DNA of 64,000 bases from assembly GCA_948146395.1 (NCBI GenBank), contig OX411546.1, positions 22,794,449 through 22,858,448 of the forward strand. Reading direction: 5' to 3'. The translations under genes were made by a program, and so were the position numbers. The notes under the pieces are model-generated. The model saw nothing but the letters and a program-made list of their open reading frames with translations, ran no database searches and was not told the DNA's origin. Shown here piece by piece: positions 10,409 through 22,788 of this stretch (the stretch's first letter is position 1; the number at the start of each line of letters is the position of its first letter). This DNA comes from Fragum whitleyi (taxonomy: Eukaryota > Mollusca > Bivalvia > Cardiida > Cardiidae).

Positions 10409-10621
10409 TCGGACTTAAATCCGATAGAGCGTATGTTGATTGAGCTACAGGTCCGAGTTTCGGCTCGCCAGGTCCAGCCAAAGACACCCCAGGAGTTCGA
10501 TCAGATCCTTAGAGAAGAATGGTCTGTTATTCCTCAAAGAGTAATCCAGAACTTAATCAGGAGTGTGCAGAGGCAATGTCAAACTGTTTTTGACCGTGCC
10601 GACTCTCATACTCGTTATTGA
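10409..10621 (+). pseudogene. Tc1/mariner transposase C-terminal remnant
   Basis: The frame reads SDLNPIERMLIELQ, then FDQILREEWSVIPQRVIQNL, then RQCQTVFDRADSHTRY and a stop. The first block is the conserved (P)DLNPIE motif around the second Asp of Tc1-like DDE transposases. The rest is the usual EW..IP...I..LI.S...RC..V......TRY tail. Only the last ~70 residues remain; the helix-turn-helix and the other DDE blocks are absent. The left edge is fused at about 10408 to the TCGTCGAAATTGGTCCAA repeat. No terminal repeats were found. This is a dead copy. Confidence 0.85.
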
Positions 10622-10889
10622 ACGAAATGCAATTGAAAGAACACCTTTTTTCGATCAAATTCGATTTTTTTTCAATTTTCAAGAAAACAGACCAATTCTA
10701 GGGTCTCCCTGTTTGGTCTACATTTAAAGTCTTCTTATCATTATAATAATTTATTTTTTCTTATAGTTTGATAAACTGATATAAACTGATAACAATCGAC
10801 CATTTTCCAACATTCTTATAGTCAATTTTCATTTTTTCCTGAAATTAAAGTATAAAAAGGTTTTGGTGCTTAGCAGACTTTGAGTAGTA
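10622..10889. other. AT-rich spacer
   Basis: Nothing recognised between the transposase remnant and the start of the tandem duplication. Confidence 0.4.
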
Positions 10890-10899
10890 TTATATCTAT

Positions 10900-11092
10900 T
10901 TACGGATACAGGTTAAACTTCCGAGTTCAAGGTAGGGGACCGTAATAGTTCTGCAATGTTTCGAAAGTATTAACTTTAACAGTGTTAACCGAGGTTTCCT
11001 AATGATTAGGAAACCTCGGTCAACATTGTGAAAGATCATGAATTCCGAAATGTTGCGGGACTATTACGGGTCCCCTACCTCTACCTTAATGT
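10900..11092. repeat. ~190-bp imperfect inverted repeat
   Basis: GGTAGGGGACCGTAATAGTT at 10929 pairs with the inverted GGTAGGGGACCCGTAATAGT at 11061-11085. The centre is a perfect arm pair, ACCGAGGTTTCCTAAT / ATTAGGAAACCTCGGT, near 10990-11020. Copy B keeps only the left arm (23899-23990). Confidence 0.8.
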
Positions 11093-11139
11093 GTTTTTTT
11101 ATTCAATTCATCTGACTGTCATAAAGTTGGGGGAGTGTA

Positions 11140-11430
11140 TTACCGTTTATTTATCGTCGCTACCGTAGCACATGCCCATATGAGCGACGCCCCCCAGAAG
11201 ACGGTTAGTTGTTACAGAGATAGTGCAAGGATACATGACGAAACTACTGCTGAGACCCGCCATGGTTCTTTAACGTGATTGGTGTAAAGCGCCGTCTCAC
11301 GAGACCTCGGTTTAACGTCTCATCCGAATGACAATTAGTTTGGTAGTGTGCCAGCCCTGGAATCCAACCCACGCGGTCAAACTTCAGTGGTTTTGAAGTT
11401 CGGTGCTCTACCGACTGAGCTAATCGGGCT
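11140..11430 (-). mobile_element. tRNA-derived SINE (family B) with conserved central domain
   Basis: On the minus strand it begins GCCCGATTAGCTCAGTCGGT, with A box TAGCTCAGTCGGTAGAGC and B box GGTTGGATTCC. A central block GGATGAGACGTTAAACCGAG follows, then TTTACACCAATCACGTTAAA, GAACCATGGC and an ATAAATAAA tail near 11140. The central block looks like the shared domains of metazoan SINE superfamilies (Deu/Meta type); I am not sure which name applies. No clear target duplication. Absent from copy B. Confidence 0.85.
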
Positions 11431-11439
11431 TACTTCAAA

Positions 11440-11935
11440 AAGTTGTGCCACAGTGATCTAACAAGTACTAGCTGTCCGAGCTGTACACCCACACCATAAG
11501 CTTAAATGTTCTCCAGTTTGGTTCCCACGGGAACATTTTAGCGTTTGAATTGCAAATTAATGTTTATATATCTCTTGAATTTCGCCGAATATGATGAAAA
11601 TCCATGACAAACATTTGCATGTTTTTTTTTTTGTTTTTGTTTTTTGTTTTGTTTTTACCTTATTTTCCTTATCGACTATGGAAACGATATATAGATTATA
11701 TCATTTTTTCAATAAATATGTGTACTCGTATATGCTTATCTTTTCGTTTCGTCATAATTGCCAATCGGGAAACCGACAGACAAACCGATGAAAAACAATT
11801 CTCAGAAGTGCGTAAAATATCGACCCTACCAAATTCCTTTCAAACATTATCGTGCATTGGCGACAAAAAGCTCTAGTTACAACGTTGAGATCGCCTACGC
11901 TTGCTTTTCCGTTTCATATTCACGATCCTATATTC
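11440..11935. other. AT-rich copy-A-only DNA
   Basis: Missing from copy B, where the left inverted-repeat arm joins directly to the TGCCAAGGATCGTAGCCAGC sequence. The open frames are low-complexity and match nothing known. Confidence 0.4.
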
Positions 11936-12039
11936 TGCCAAGGATCGTAGCCAGCGAACTGCTTATTATCCCCGTCGTTTTCGGCGAGGGGATATAGTAA
12001 TGGTCTCCGTCCGTCATTCCGTCGTTCCGAGGTTCAGTC

Positions 12040-12195
12040 ACTAAACTTGTCCGGAGCATATCTCCTGAAGTATAATAGCTATCAACATGAAACAAATATG
12101 GGTGGATAGATCCCATGGAGGAAAAGTGCAGTGCACAAGAACTAAAACTCTTGCTTGTATATTTTTTCCAGGTTTGCCCTTTGTAATTTGTAATA
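12040..12195 (+). repeat. 156-bp satellite unit, single copy in A
   Basis: Runs from TTGTCCGGAGCATATCTCCT through GGGTGGATAGATCCCATGGA and AAGTGCAGTGCACAAGAACT to CTTAGATTTTG. Copy B carries five units of it (24111-25100). Confidence 0.85.
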
Positions 12196-12435
12196 CTTAG
12201 ATTTTGCAGGGGGTAAATCTCTTTTACAAAAGAATCCTAAATCTATTTATTAGGCTTCAGTTTAATATCAAGCTTTCGTGGCGGGGGATGGCCATGTCCG
12301 ACATGGCTCTTGTTGTATTAGCTTCTCGCCAGACGACCATCGGATGGCCCGTTTATACCGGACGGGCCGCACCACCTTCGTCTGTCAGACGCACTATTTC
12401 TCCTCTGTTACATCACTGGTGTACAACCAAAATGC

Positions 12436-12468
12436 CGTAACTACAGCTTGGATTAAGCTGTAGTTACG
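12436..12468. repeat. AACTACAGCTT hairpin
   Basis: AACTACAGCTT-GGATT-AAGCTGTAGTT, a perfect 11-bp stem. The same hairpin, with small changes, is at 27026-27058, 27897-27928, 47439-47470, 54206-54237 and 62260-62293. Confidence 0.8.
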
Positions 12469-13576
12469 CCATATTGGTCGCACACCAACGATCTGTGACC
12501 CTTGATATCTATACTTGGTACTGTCGTCAAATCTAATCATAAGTCACACACGCCTACAACTGACGTTTTGTTGATGTATTTCATTTCTTTGTAGACTAAT
12601 AATGTTATTCAATTTAGAAATAATGTTTCATAAGCTGATTTGTATTTTACGTCCAGCTTTTTTCATAAATACAAGTCGAAGTGCACCAGTTTAGTTAACG
12701 TGGTTTTAATAATTATGGAAAAGGAGAATAAAAGAAAAAAGAAGAAATGGGAGAAAGAGGAGGAGAACAAGTGGACGCAGAAAAGGTTTAAGTTGTTTTT
12801 CCAATGCTTTGGTAACCCAATGACAAACTAATCCATGTTTCCCCTGTTTTGCTTGGTTAAATTCAGATCTTCGTTTGCCTTTTTATGTTGTTTTTTTTTT
12901 CTTTCCATTTTATCTATAGTTCAAAGCGCCTCTGTCTTTATGAAGAAGTAGTCATTTTGTTTGTTGCCTAGATCTGAAAATTCATTTTGATAAAGCAACA
13001 CAAATCTGCAAAAATATGACCGGCGTTCAAGATAAGCGCGATGCGGATAAACACAGAACGACGTCGTCAACGTTGTTTTCCGACGTCGGTGTTTAGAATC
13101 CCTACGGTTGCCTCGGAAGTAAGCGTATTGCTCTTAAAAAAGCACGGTGACATATTATTCTTTTGGTACGAACTAGATTGGATTTGAATGCACTATAAGT
13201 GTGCTAAATTTAAAAGAAAACTGTCGAGCAGTTTTGATTATTCATAAGGTTAAGTAAAAAAAAATCGCGAAATTCTGGAAAAGATGCTCATGGACGAAAA
13301 TTTTAGCAAAGCCTACAAAAATGAATCAAATGAACCCGTAATTTCATGCTTAAATGTTTCAGAAACTTTTATTTCAAAAGAGCATTTAATGTCAGAGAAA
13401 ACTGGGATTAAGCGAATTATACAGCGATCTAAAAAATCACCCGAAAATCAGTGAAAATTTGATAGAAATGCCTTTTTTTGCATTTTTTGCTTAAGCTATT
13501 TTGATTAACAAATAATAAGAATAACAAAAAAATTCTGTCGACAAAATTATTTGCGCGCGTATGCCTTTAAAGAACT

Positions 13577-13697
13577 GAGAAGAAGAAGAAGAAGAAGAAG
13601 AAGAAGAAGAAGAAGAAGAAGAAGAAGAAGAAGAAGAAGAAGAAGATGATGATGATGATGAAGAAGAAGAAGAAGAAGAAGAAGAAGGGGGAGGAGG

Positions 13698-13737
<40 letters not shown>

Positions 13738-13803
13738 GAAGGAGAAGAAGAAGATGATGATGAAGAAGGAGAAGAAGAAGATGATGATGAAGAAGAAGAA
13801 GTT
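13577..13803. repeat. GAA/GAT compound microsatellite (copy A)
   Basis: (GAA)n, then (GAT)n, (GAA)n, (GAT)12-type runs and mixed GAA-GGA-GAT. Preceded by TGCCTTTAAAGAA and followed by GTTTATGAAAGATCTTCA. The equivalent position in copy B (27397-27672) is also GAA-rich. Poly-Lys, Met and His frames are artefacts. Confidence 0.95.
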
Positions 13804-13829
13804 TATGAAAGATCTTCACAGACTTTCAG

Positions 13830-15640
13830 ACCCTGATCTCACGGTGCGAGCTGTCTCGGTTCGCCACCTTTATTATGGAAATTGATCGACGTTTTTAATC
13901 ACCAACTATATGCAGAGTACAATGCTAACCTCTAGCACCAAAAACTCCGAACTCAGGTGAGCTTAAAATCGGATTATACTTCACCATTTAAAAGTACACG
14001 TAATAACAATATTTCAAATTGAATTAACTCAAGGTGACATTTACGAGTAATGGGAATTATTGAGAGCGCAAATTCCTTGTTCTGTGTCAGAAGACAACAA
14101 GAGACTTACAGAGAGCTGTTGGATGTTTTAATTTTTCATTTCGTAAACAACAAAAGCTTTATTTTCACTCCTGGCTTCGCCACTTGTGAAAATATAGCTT
14201 TTGTTGGTAAATCAACGCAAGATAAATCTATCTTACTCTAAAACAAACCATGGTCCTCTATTTCTTTACAACTAGAATATCGGAGTTTGCGTTTGAGCAA
14301 TCTAATTCAAATCATTGGATCGTAATTCACAATTTAAATGTAATAACAATAAATTTCAAATTGAATTAACTAAGCGTGGAATTCAAAAGTAAGGCAATAA
14401 TTGAGAGAGTAAATATCTTGTTCTGTAATAGTAGACAAAAACGGACTACAGAGTGCAAATGTAACCCAGCACGCGAAAAGGGACCATCTGGATACTCCGT
14501 GAAATAAATTTCTGGAAAACGAAAATTTATTCAGCATGAGTCAACAAGCGAAGGCGGATTTCGCAAATAAATACATACGTTATAGATTATATAGAATAAC
14601 CATTCTAGATTAAAAAACGTGCTATTTGTGAAAAGTTTCGACCCTCGCAGATCGCGCAGTCTGACCAGGGTCGACAATTTACGCTTTCCCATATGGTCCC
14701 TTTTCGCGTGACGTGTCACAAATGGATTTTTAGCTCGAATGTTTTGAAGCAAACAGTCTAGTGTCGTCATCACCTTTGTGTCCGCAGTGTTGGTGTTGGT
14801 GTTGGGCCGACAAACTTTAACTTTGATACTACTGAAGATATGGACTTGAAACTTGGTTCAGTCCACATTGCTCGAGCGACCATGTCTATTGATCGACCGT
14901 TTTATTCAGCGAACGGTTTCAAAAATCCCATTCTCTATATCAAAATGTCTCAAGAAGTATGTGATTTTGGTCTCAAAATTATTGCAAACGAATCCTATGC
15001 TTTTAAAACTCATTAGAATCGCCAATAAGAACATAGGGATATTGACAAATAAAAAACCGCAAATACACACATGTTATATTGATATTATGTTTCTTATTTG
15101 TAAACAAAACGAGAACAATGCTACCATTCTTTTTAACGACCCCGTTTTGGTGGTCCCGTAAGTGGTCGCTTAATACAAGGTTTACTGTATGTTTTTTCAC
15201 CATGATCAAAAGGATGAGCCATATCGCCAAGGGGCTAATTCTGGGAGCATTTTTTTTTTTGAATGATGGCCTTTTCCGAATTAGAATGTTACATTATCAA
15301 GCACCTGCAGCCAAGCGCTTGCATCTGCCTGTTTGCCTTTTATATTTCGACGTTTCATTGCTACAAAGTTGTCATTGCCTTCACGAAACTAGGCACTTTA
15401 GACCTTTAACAATGATACATCAACTTATTATTTATTTGGTTATATTTATGACCAAATTATGCCCCGCGGATGAAAAGGAATTGTTGGCTAACAGAATAAG
15501 ATAGGAAGGTTTTTTCACCACGACAAAAGGCGGTTTTAAGGCTTTGAGAGATTATGGTTTCTCTTACAAAGCGGTCCTTTTGGAATTTTGTGAACAAATA
15601 TCAAATTTTTATAATGAATAAATTTAGAATAGGAATCTAC
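13830..15640. other. copy-A repeat mosaic without recognisable gene
   Basis: Contains a CTCAGGTGAGCTT repeat end (13946), a segment with CTCGCAGATCGCGCAGTCTG (14645) related to 28850, 48700 and 61470, and a small palindrome GACCCCGTTTTGGTGGTC / AAGTGGTCGCTTAA (15138-15172) shared with 28993 and 45690. The 80-codon minus-strand frame at 14531-14773 lies in this repeated block and is not conserved as a frame in copy B. Confidence 0.45.
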
Positions 15641-16012
15641 TCTTTCCTATAAAACGAATAGAGGTTAGAGTTTAAAACAAATATATAGGCAGTCATTTTT
15701 TCGAGGTACGAGGGGAACCAACAACGAATGGAAGAGAAAATTGTCTGAAAGTTTTAGATATTATTTACGAACGTCATGTCAAAATATTCATAAATGTCTA
15801 GTATGTATGACAGCACGGCTTATTAGGCGGCCAAGTTAAAACAGCAAATGGAGTTTACTTATTTTTATTACGTCTAGAGAGTTTTTAGTTCCAAGGCATC
15901 CTTACTTGGGGTCTATCTTACAATTTGACTTCAGCAACGAAACCTTCGCAAAATGCTTTTCTTTAAAAGGATATCTCGCTTTAGCGGGTATCATTCTTAA
16001 ATAGTGCAAACT

Positions 16013-16072
16013 GTTTGTTTTTTTTTTTTTGTGTGTGTTTTTTTCTCTTGTTTTTTTTTTGGGGGGGGGGGT
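16013..16072. repeat. T-run / G-run low-complexity tract
   Basis: T-rich stretch with GTGTGT, then 11 or more G. Present only in copy A. Confidence 0.9.
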
Positions 16073-16329
16073 CGTTAATGCAGAGCTGAAAATCTTACTT
16101 TTCCATCAACCATTACTACATGAACTTTTTAAATTTGAGTTCGTAAAACTTTAGAGGATAATGCGACTTTGTTTGATTAAGAACTTTGAATGTCTGACTT
16201 TCTAAAACCCCAAAGACACTCATTCTCGAAATGTAGACAATGAATTGACAGGTATGTAAATCTCTGCTTATAAATTCAATTTGACTGACGGATCAAATGT
16301 TCTTTAGGGGAAATTTAAGAAACACGAAA

Positions 16330-19300
16330 TTTGAGAAAATTGCTTTGAACAATGGGTAGACAAAAATCTTTTGAGCATGAACGAATATACATTATGTATA
16401 TTCAGTTCAAAAAGAAAGAGCGCACTAGTGAATTTCGGATACCACGAAATATACTCCGCATACAGATACGTAATTTAGCAATGGTAAAAAACAACGAAAA
16501 CAGACTCATTGCATGAAATAAATTTCGCCCATAATGCACGATAACATTGTAACAAATTACCTATGATGTTTCATTTATTTTTCCGGAATTGAACCACCAT
16601 TTTAATCTCCTGTAGCGTTCGTATTGATACTGTAAACACGATTTGCATTCCAAATCAAAGCACTGAGAGTACTGATGGTGGACGTTTCTGTTGACATACT
16701 AGAGTATAGTACATATACAGAGTTTAGCATGAGATACATGATGGCAAAAACCAACGAAAACAGACTCACTGCATGTACAATTATAAAAGCGCTGAAAGAC
16801 TAGTTTAGAAAGAGGCAAGGTGACATTTGAAGGCATTACGCAATTTACGCAAGTGTCGAACGATATGCTCACTATATAGCGCTGAATCCGTCAAACAAAT
16901 ATTCCAAAAGTATAGATTACTATAGGTAGATTTTGCGCGGTGAGCCGTGAAATCAACTTTTTACTGTAAGATTCTCGTGCAATTTGTTCGAAAAAGATAA
17001 ACCAGGTTAAAATAATGCACTGAGAAAGTTTAAAATTTAACTTTTAAACCAACGTTGTTGCTTTTCTTCAAACATATGGTTCACCCAAACATGTTCATGA
17101 ACAATTTCAGTGAAGGGACAAGGTTAAGTTCCTATCATTTGCTTTTTTTAATTATTCCCGATTTACCTATGGTAATGGACTCGGCGCCTACGTCAGAGCT
17201 CAGTTTTGAAAATACACCTATACGCCCGATACCGCTTTGCAGACAGGCACAACTCGCGTTTTTATAATTTAAGTTGATTTGATAGGTTTGCTACTAGTCA
17301 GTCAATTTATCCATTCGATCATTCCGTCTAACAATCGTAGTAATGCTGTTTTTCTATGGTCACAAGCTCGTCTGCTCTTTCTTTTACATGGAATTAAGTA
17401 CAATAAAGACGTTGTATTTTATTGTGGGAACGGGTCAATTTCTATCTTTTCCACAATATGGTCCACCCTATACCCATACCCAATTATTTTTTTAATTTCT
17501 ATCCTAGATATATATCAAATTACACTCATGTTTATTTATTGTCTGTAACGTGTTTCAAGTAGGCCCAGTCTAAAATTTTGTCGTCTTTTTTAGATTCGAA
17601 GGATGGGACAAGGCTTTTAAATTTTTCTTATTAAGATAAATCCATTACAAGACAACACATATTTAGACAGGTCCAAATTGTAAAGGGTTGCAGATTACAT
17701 ACAATATGCGTGTTAGTATTATTAGTGTTAATTAGTTTAATGACGTTTCTTACCATTCCAACATACTGCACAAAAAGGACCACGGAAGGAAACAAAAATA
17801 AAATTTAACAGAATCAAAGGACTAAAAGCCCTATTCAACGCGTGTTTGCCGGCATACTCATGTACATATTACCTCATTCAGTATGGGTGAAATGTGCATG
17901 GAAAGTTTTAATGACAATGAAAAGCGCATATAGAAACCATATATGTTAACAATGCACATTGCAATAGTGGCATTTGGCCATTAGAGCTGAACATGAAAAT
18001 TTAGTTTTAAACAATATCTCTTTCCTACAAAAGTTGCGCATTACCATTCTGTGAGATTTTTTATTTCAAATTTGATCATTGACAAGAACCGAATTTGCTA
18101 CGCTAAAATGGTGCGTAATCAGACAAATGGATCAAGAGATATAGCATGATTATAAAAAAACAACAATCACAGCAATGCAACGTTTTTATTTTCGGCCACT
18201 TAGTAATACAAGAAAGCTCTAATTTGATAGATGATTTTTTTATGCTCTCGATACACATAATTTATTTATATTGTCTGGTCCTGTTACATAGCTTACGTGG
18301 TCTGTGAAACACAGACGAATTTCTTGAGGACATTTTCTACGGGAAAATTTATCCTAGATATTCGTATTATATTTATGGTAGTTTTGAGACGGTTTAAATT
18401 TTGAACTTCGCTCTACTGACCGAAATACAGAAGACCTATAGCAATGGCGTGTTTCCCGTCCGCCTGTCTTTCTGTCCGTAAACAAGGATTGTTTACGCGA
18501 TAAAGCTCTCAAATAGTGTTTGGTTAGCTTTGAATTTTCTCGGGATGGTTGTAGGAAAATTTCTTTCGAAAAAGAGGCGGATCCGTCAGAAAACACGGGG
18601 AAATGGGCCTTATGGATTTTCGCTCAGAATATTCTCGTTCATGCGACAAAGTCCACAGACATTATCAGATTTGCTTGAAACATTCGCAGGATGATTCTGG
18701 GTCATATGGAAGGTTCCTTTCGAAATGGAACTGATCCGTTGGATTATACGCCCTTCAAACCTCCGACTTGGGCATCAAAGCTGTAGTAACGACATTTTTG
18801 TCGACCACAGGCGATATAACAATCAGGAGAGAACTGTCTGGTAGACCAAGTCACGGGATATATGCGGACAGTCAAGTGAAAAATGGGTCATTTGAGATCC
18901 GCCAGACGGAAAGGAAATCGGCAATCGGAAAGTAATTTTTATATATAAAAATATCAAACCACACCAATGGTCGTGGATATGAAAAAAGTAAATTCATAGC
19001 GGACAACGGCATAGTCGCAAATATAGCTTGTTGTCGTCATTCACGATATGTTTGAAGAAAGATGAAGGGAAATGACGATCCTATTAATCGCTGACCATGT
19101 TTCTAGACCTCCGACATCATTCGGAACCTCGCTCGGACATTTACGTAAATTTGAAAGTTTCTTGGCCACAAGTGTAGTAGTTTGGACCATTTTTAGGTAA
19201 TTTGTCTTCTGTTGGTACTTCGGTCTGGACGCTTGAAGAATTTTTTTCAAAAAAAAAAAAATGCTTTTCGATGGTCCATTTAAATCACCAAGGCATATTA

Positions 19301-19540
19301 TAATTTGATGACAAAATACAGTAAGACGCTGCGTTTTGTTATCAAATTACATTATGCCCAGTTTTAATCCTTCGTTCAGTTTTGTTTTTCTCAAAAAAAA
19401 ACATCCTGATGCTTGTGTCAAGCCTTCAGATATGTGAACATTGTTTTTCAACAAAACATATAAAACAAAATGTAAACTGTTAGTGCGGATAACCTAATTC
19501 CCTAAAATATTTCAAGAAATGCGGCAAAAATTACAAAGTT
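16330..19540. other. copy-A body, diverged repeat DNA
   Basis: Matches copy B over most of its length. Two blocks are in swapped order: 16915-17270 matches 31492-31810, while 17715-18040 matches 30865-31175. No coding exon recognised. 18420-18900 is a dispersed repeat with GTCCGTAAACAAGGATTG and GGATCCGTCAGAAAACACGG. Confidence 0.5.
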
Positions 19541-19910
19541 CAACGGTACATCTTTTCTCCGAGACTCCGAAAATATATTTTGATTAACTTTTTATAAGAC
19601 CTCTTTTTCCGTGATACTTGATTGACCTCTGTGATCCATTTTCGAAAGAAAAGACCCTTACGTTTGGTACAATCATTCTGAAAGTTTGAAGCAAATCCGA
19701 ATAAAACTTTGAACTCAGGTACGGTAACGAGGACATATTTCATTTAAACATTCATAAGACCCCTTTCCCGTGATAGACTCGACTAACCTTTTCCTTTGCG
19801 AAGGTGATTGTCTTTTTGATGATCAGTACAATCACATGTATGTTGAAGTTTTAAACAAATGGGAAAATGTGAACTCCATCTCGATAACGATGATATTTTG
19901 AGTTAAATTT

Positions 19911-20114
19911 GAGCCTGTGCGTGAGATTTCCAACGATTTCAAATATGCACAAAGCAAAGACTCTGACCAGTCTGTGCATCCGCAGATAGATAATGACTCA
20001 AAGTACATGTAGGCCATCAGGTTACTTCATATTAATAGTATGTGTCTGTCACCGCTACTCAATGTTTACACCTCACCAACGTTTCAAATTGTTGGAAATG
20101 TCACGCACAGGCTC
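19911..20114. mobile_element. 204-bp palindromic MITE (GAGCCTGTGC family), copy A only
   Basis: Ends GAGCCTGTGCGTGAGATTTC and, inverted, GAGCCTGTGCGTGACATTTC. It is flanked by ATTT on both sides (19907-19910, 20115-20118). Copy B reads straight through as GAGTTAAATTTCATAAGGCC near 33522-33541, an exact empty site. Related copies are at 61826-62067 (TSD AAAT) and 63253-63488. Confidence 0.88.
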
Positions 20115-20175
20115 ATTTCATAAGGCCCTTTTTCCATATAGATACATGATGGACCTGTTCCATTTTCGAAGTCCT

Positions 20176-20362
20176 GGGGCCAGTTTCATCAAAACATATA
20201 AGACTTATTTTTGTCTTACTGATGACTTTTTGAATAAGTTACAACAACAATCACTTTACATTAGTATTGATATATTGGTGATAAGTGATTTTTGTCCTTA
20301 ACATATGGTAAGGCATCGGTAAGACAAAAATGCGTCTTAAATTGTTTGATGAAACAGGCCCC
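20176..20362. mobile_element. 187-bp MITE with GGGGCC(A/T)GTTTCATCAAA ends, copy A only
   Basis: Ends GGGGCCAGTTTCATCAAA and, inverted, GGGGCCTGTTTCATCAAA. Inner repeats TAAGACTTATTTTTGTCTTA and TAAGACAAAAATGCGTCTTA extend the inverted arms. Copy B lacks it near 33588. The target duplication is unclear (at most 3 bp, CTG), so the superfamily is left open. Confidence 0.75.
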
Positions 20363-21764
20363 TGAACTATTCTTATGTCGCTACAATTATTCTATGAAGG
20401 TTTGATGCTATTCGGATGAAATCTTTGTATTCCATCGCCACAAATAGGGTGACACGAGCTAATTTTTACAGTGCCCCTTTCCCCGTGACACAATTTTTAA
20501 AAGGAACTATCCCGACGATGGTACAATCACCATGTGGAATGTTTAATAGAATCCGATGAAAAGTATGTACTCTTTGGGGATAAAAGGTGTATCAGTTTTC
20601 GAAATGAACGATCCATATGATGATATATACTATCTCTGAACATGTTCAAGAAAATCCAATGAAAAAGTAGGCTCCATGACGATATCAAGAAAAAGGTAAC
20701 AGGTTCACTTACAGATGACCGAACGGATAGGGCACATGTCAGCTCAATAGCTCCCCGACCCTTGATAGTTAGAATAAAACATCAAAGTACTAAAAGTACT
20801 GAAAGCTAGAAAAGTATAAATATTTTAGCAATCTTCTTTGTACAAAATTATCATGATACCAAATCAGGGTTGGAATAAAGCGAGGAGCTATAAAGCCTAA
20901 TTTCGAATGAGTTCTGATTTGAATAAAGTTCATCCAAGTGACCTTACAGTCTAGTATGCATAGTGAAAATTCTGGTCAAGCTAAGTCATACTTTGCACAC
21001 ATGTGACACTCTTGGAAATCCACATTCTGAATTGAAGACAGTGCAAATAGGATTTTGGGTTGGGTTTTTTTCCCAATTCTTCTGTGTTTTCTACTCTATA
21101 AAAGAGGACCATGATGGTCCAAAATCGCTAATGTTTCAGACAAAGTTTAATTAAAATTGAGCCCAAAAAATCATAAAAGGCCCCTTATATGTATTTTCAT
21201 AAGGCTTCTTAAGCATGCATCAATACAACTGATAAGAAATTAAACAAAGTTTCATAAGAATTGAGTTATACTGTACAACAGTGAGCATGAGACATTTCTC
21301 ATAAATCTCGAGTTTTCTTTCTTTTTTTTCTGCTAAAATGTTCCGATTTTCTAATTGAGTCACCTTTCTGCCGTAAAAAGAACCCTGGTCATTGCTCATC
21401 AAGAGTGAGCCAAATTTTCATGTCCCTACGTTTATATTTTTCAGATGAACTTTTTCTCTTTCAGAAGGCTTTATCATTTTGACTAACATACTGAACTGAA
21501 CGAGTTTCAACTAATTGCGCTAAATGTATGGCCCATCAAATGTAAACAAAGAAAGTGTCAAAAGACATCCTTTGTCGTGTTTTCATATGGAATGTTTCAA
21601 ATTTTAATTCATACGGTTCATCTTAATGACCTGACAAACATTATTATCAAATATTCATTATGTCGCCCATATGATATTAACACGAAAGAGATTTGATGAC
21701 GAACGACGTACGAGGGATATCTTATGATCACACAGCTCACCATTAGCCCGATATATATATGTTA

Positions 21765-22788
21765 CAGTGAAGATGTAAAACCAGTGATTTTGTAAAATAA
21801 CTGAAAATTTCAGGGATTTTGTAAAATCACTGATTCCGTCAGTTGTTTCATAAAATGACTGAAATTTTCAGATAATTTATGAAGTAACGGAATATTTGTG
21901 GCCAAAAAGGGTAATACAGTATTATTTCAAATAAAAGGTGTACTATATTTGTTTATTCATTATCTATGTTCTAATATTTTAAGAAAACTGCATACTCCAG
22001 TGAATTATGAAAAAAATCTGAAATCAGTTAAGTTATTTCATAAATTATCTGAAGAAATCAGTAAGTATGTGAAACAGTTTCATTCATTATTTTGCATTCT
22101 GAATCGTAGGGATATTGACTTTTTATTTCAAACTTGAAATATAGAATTAACAACATATATCACATTAAATCAGAATTTTTTAATTGACATTGAAACAAAG
22201 TACTGAAAAAATATTCAAACAACAAATTTCATTGTAAAATGGCAACTATCAGATAGATTGGTTCGCACAATCAGATTTATAATCTAAAAATTTATATTAT
22301 TATGCAAGTGTTGAAGAGTATATTTATTAATACATGTAGGTATGAAACTGAAAACCTAATCTCATTTATGAACATGTAATACATAGAAATGAAGTCCTTT
22401 TTAAGAATACACGCAGGCTTCTAGTCTAGAAGTTGTTGTTCTCTACTTCTTTTCCGACACTGGATGACACCTTTAACTTTACTTTGAACAACAAGAATGA
22501 CAGCAAATACTACAAACAATCTCAATCTCTTATTTTAGATTTTATTTGTTAACCATAATCATTTCTGGTACTATGTTTAACTGTTTTCATTTGTTGAACA
22601 AATTCCATCTATCCATCTAATGTTTGGAAAAGAAATATGAATATCAAATGATAAAAGAGAAAACCTGAATGAATTATCTAAAATGAACTTATTTTACTTA
22701 TTAACTGTGCTGTATTATCCTTTTGATTTCACAAAATCCCTGAAATTTTCAGTTATTTTACAAAATCACTGATTTTACATATTCACTG
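21765..22788. mobile_element. 1,024-bp Tc1/mariner-type MITE, copy A only
   Basis: TIRs of about 62 bp start CAGTGAAGATGTAAAACCAG and, inverted, CAGTGAATATGTAAAATCAG. They are flanked by TA (21763-21764, 22789-22790). Inside the TIRs, CAGTGATTTTGTAAAATAAC and its inverse recur several times. Copy B shows the related uninterrupted sequence at about 34425-34450. The longest inner frame (21898-22137) resembles no transposase. TA duplication and CAGT ends point to Tc1/mariner. Confidence 0.8.

Noticed and set aside
11355..11430. Genuine tRNA gene on the minus strand
   Set aside because: Strong A box, but a weak B box and no acceptor pairing; it heads a SINE with a central domain and A/T-rich tail.
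13547..13885. His/Leu and Met/Lys homopolymer frames
   Set aside because: They come from GAA and GAT runs.
14531..14773. 80-codon minus-strand frame as a gene
   Set aside because: It lies in a repeat also seen at 28.7-28.9, 48.7 and 61.5 kb, and the frame is not kept in copy B.
21898..22137. Transposase gene inside the TA-flanked MITE
   Set aside because: 79 codons with no DDE or helix-turn-helix pattern; low-complexity AT-rich sequence.
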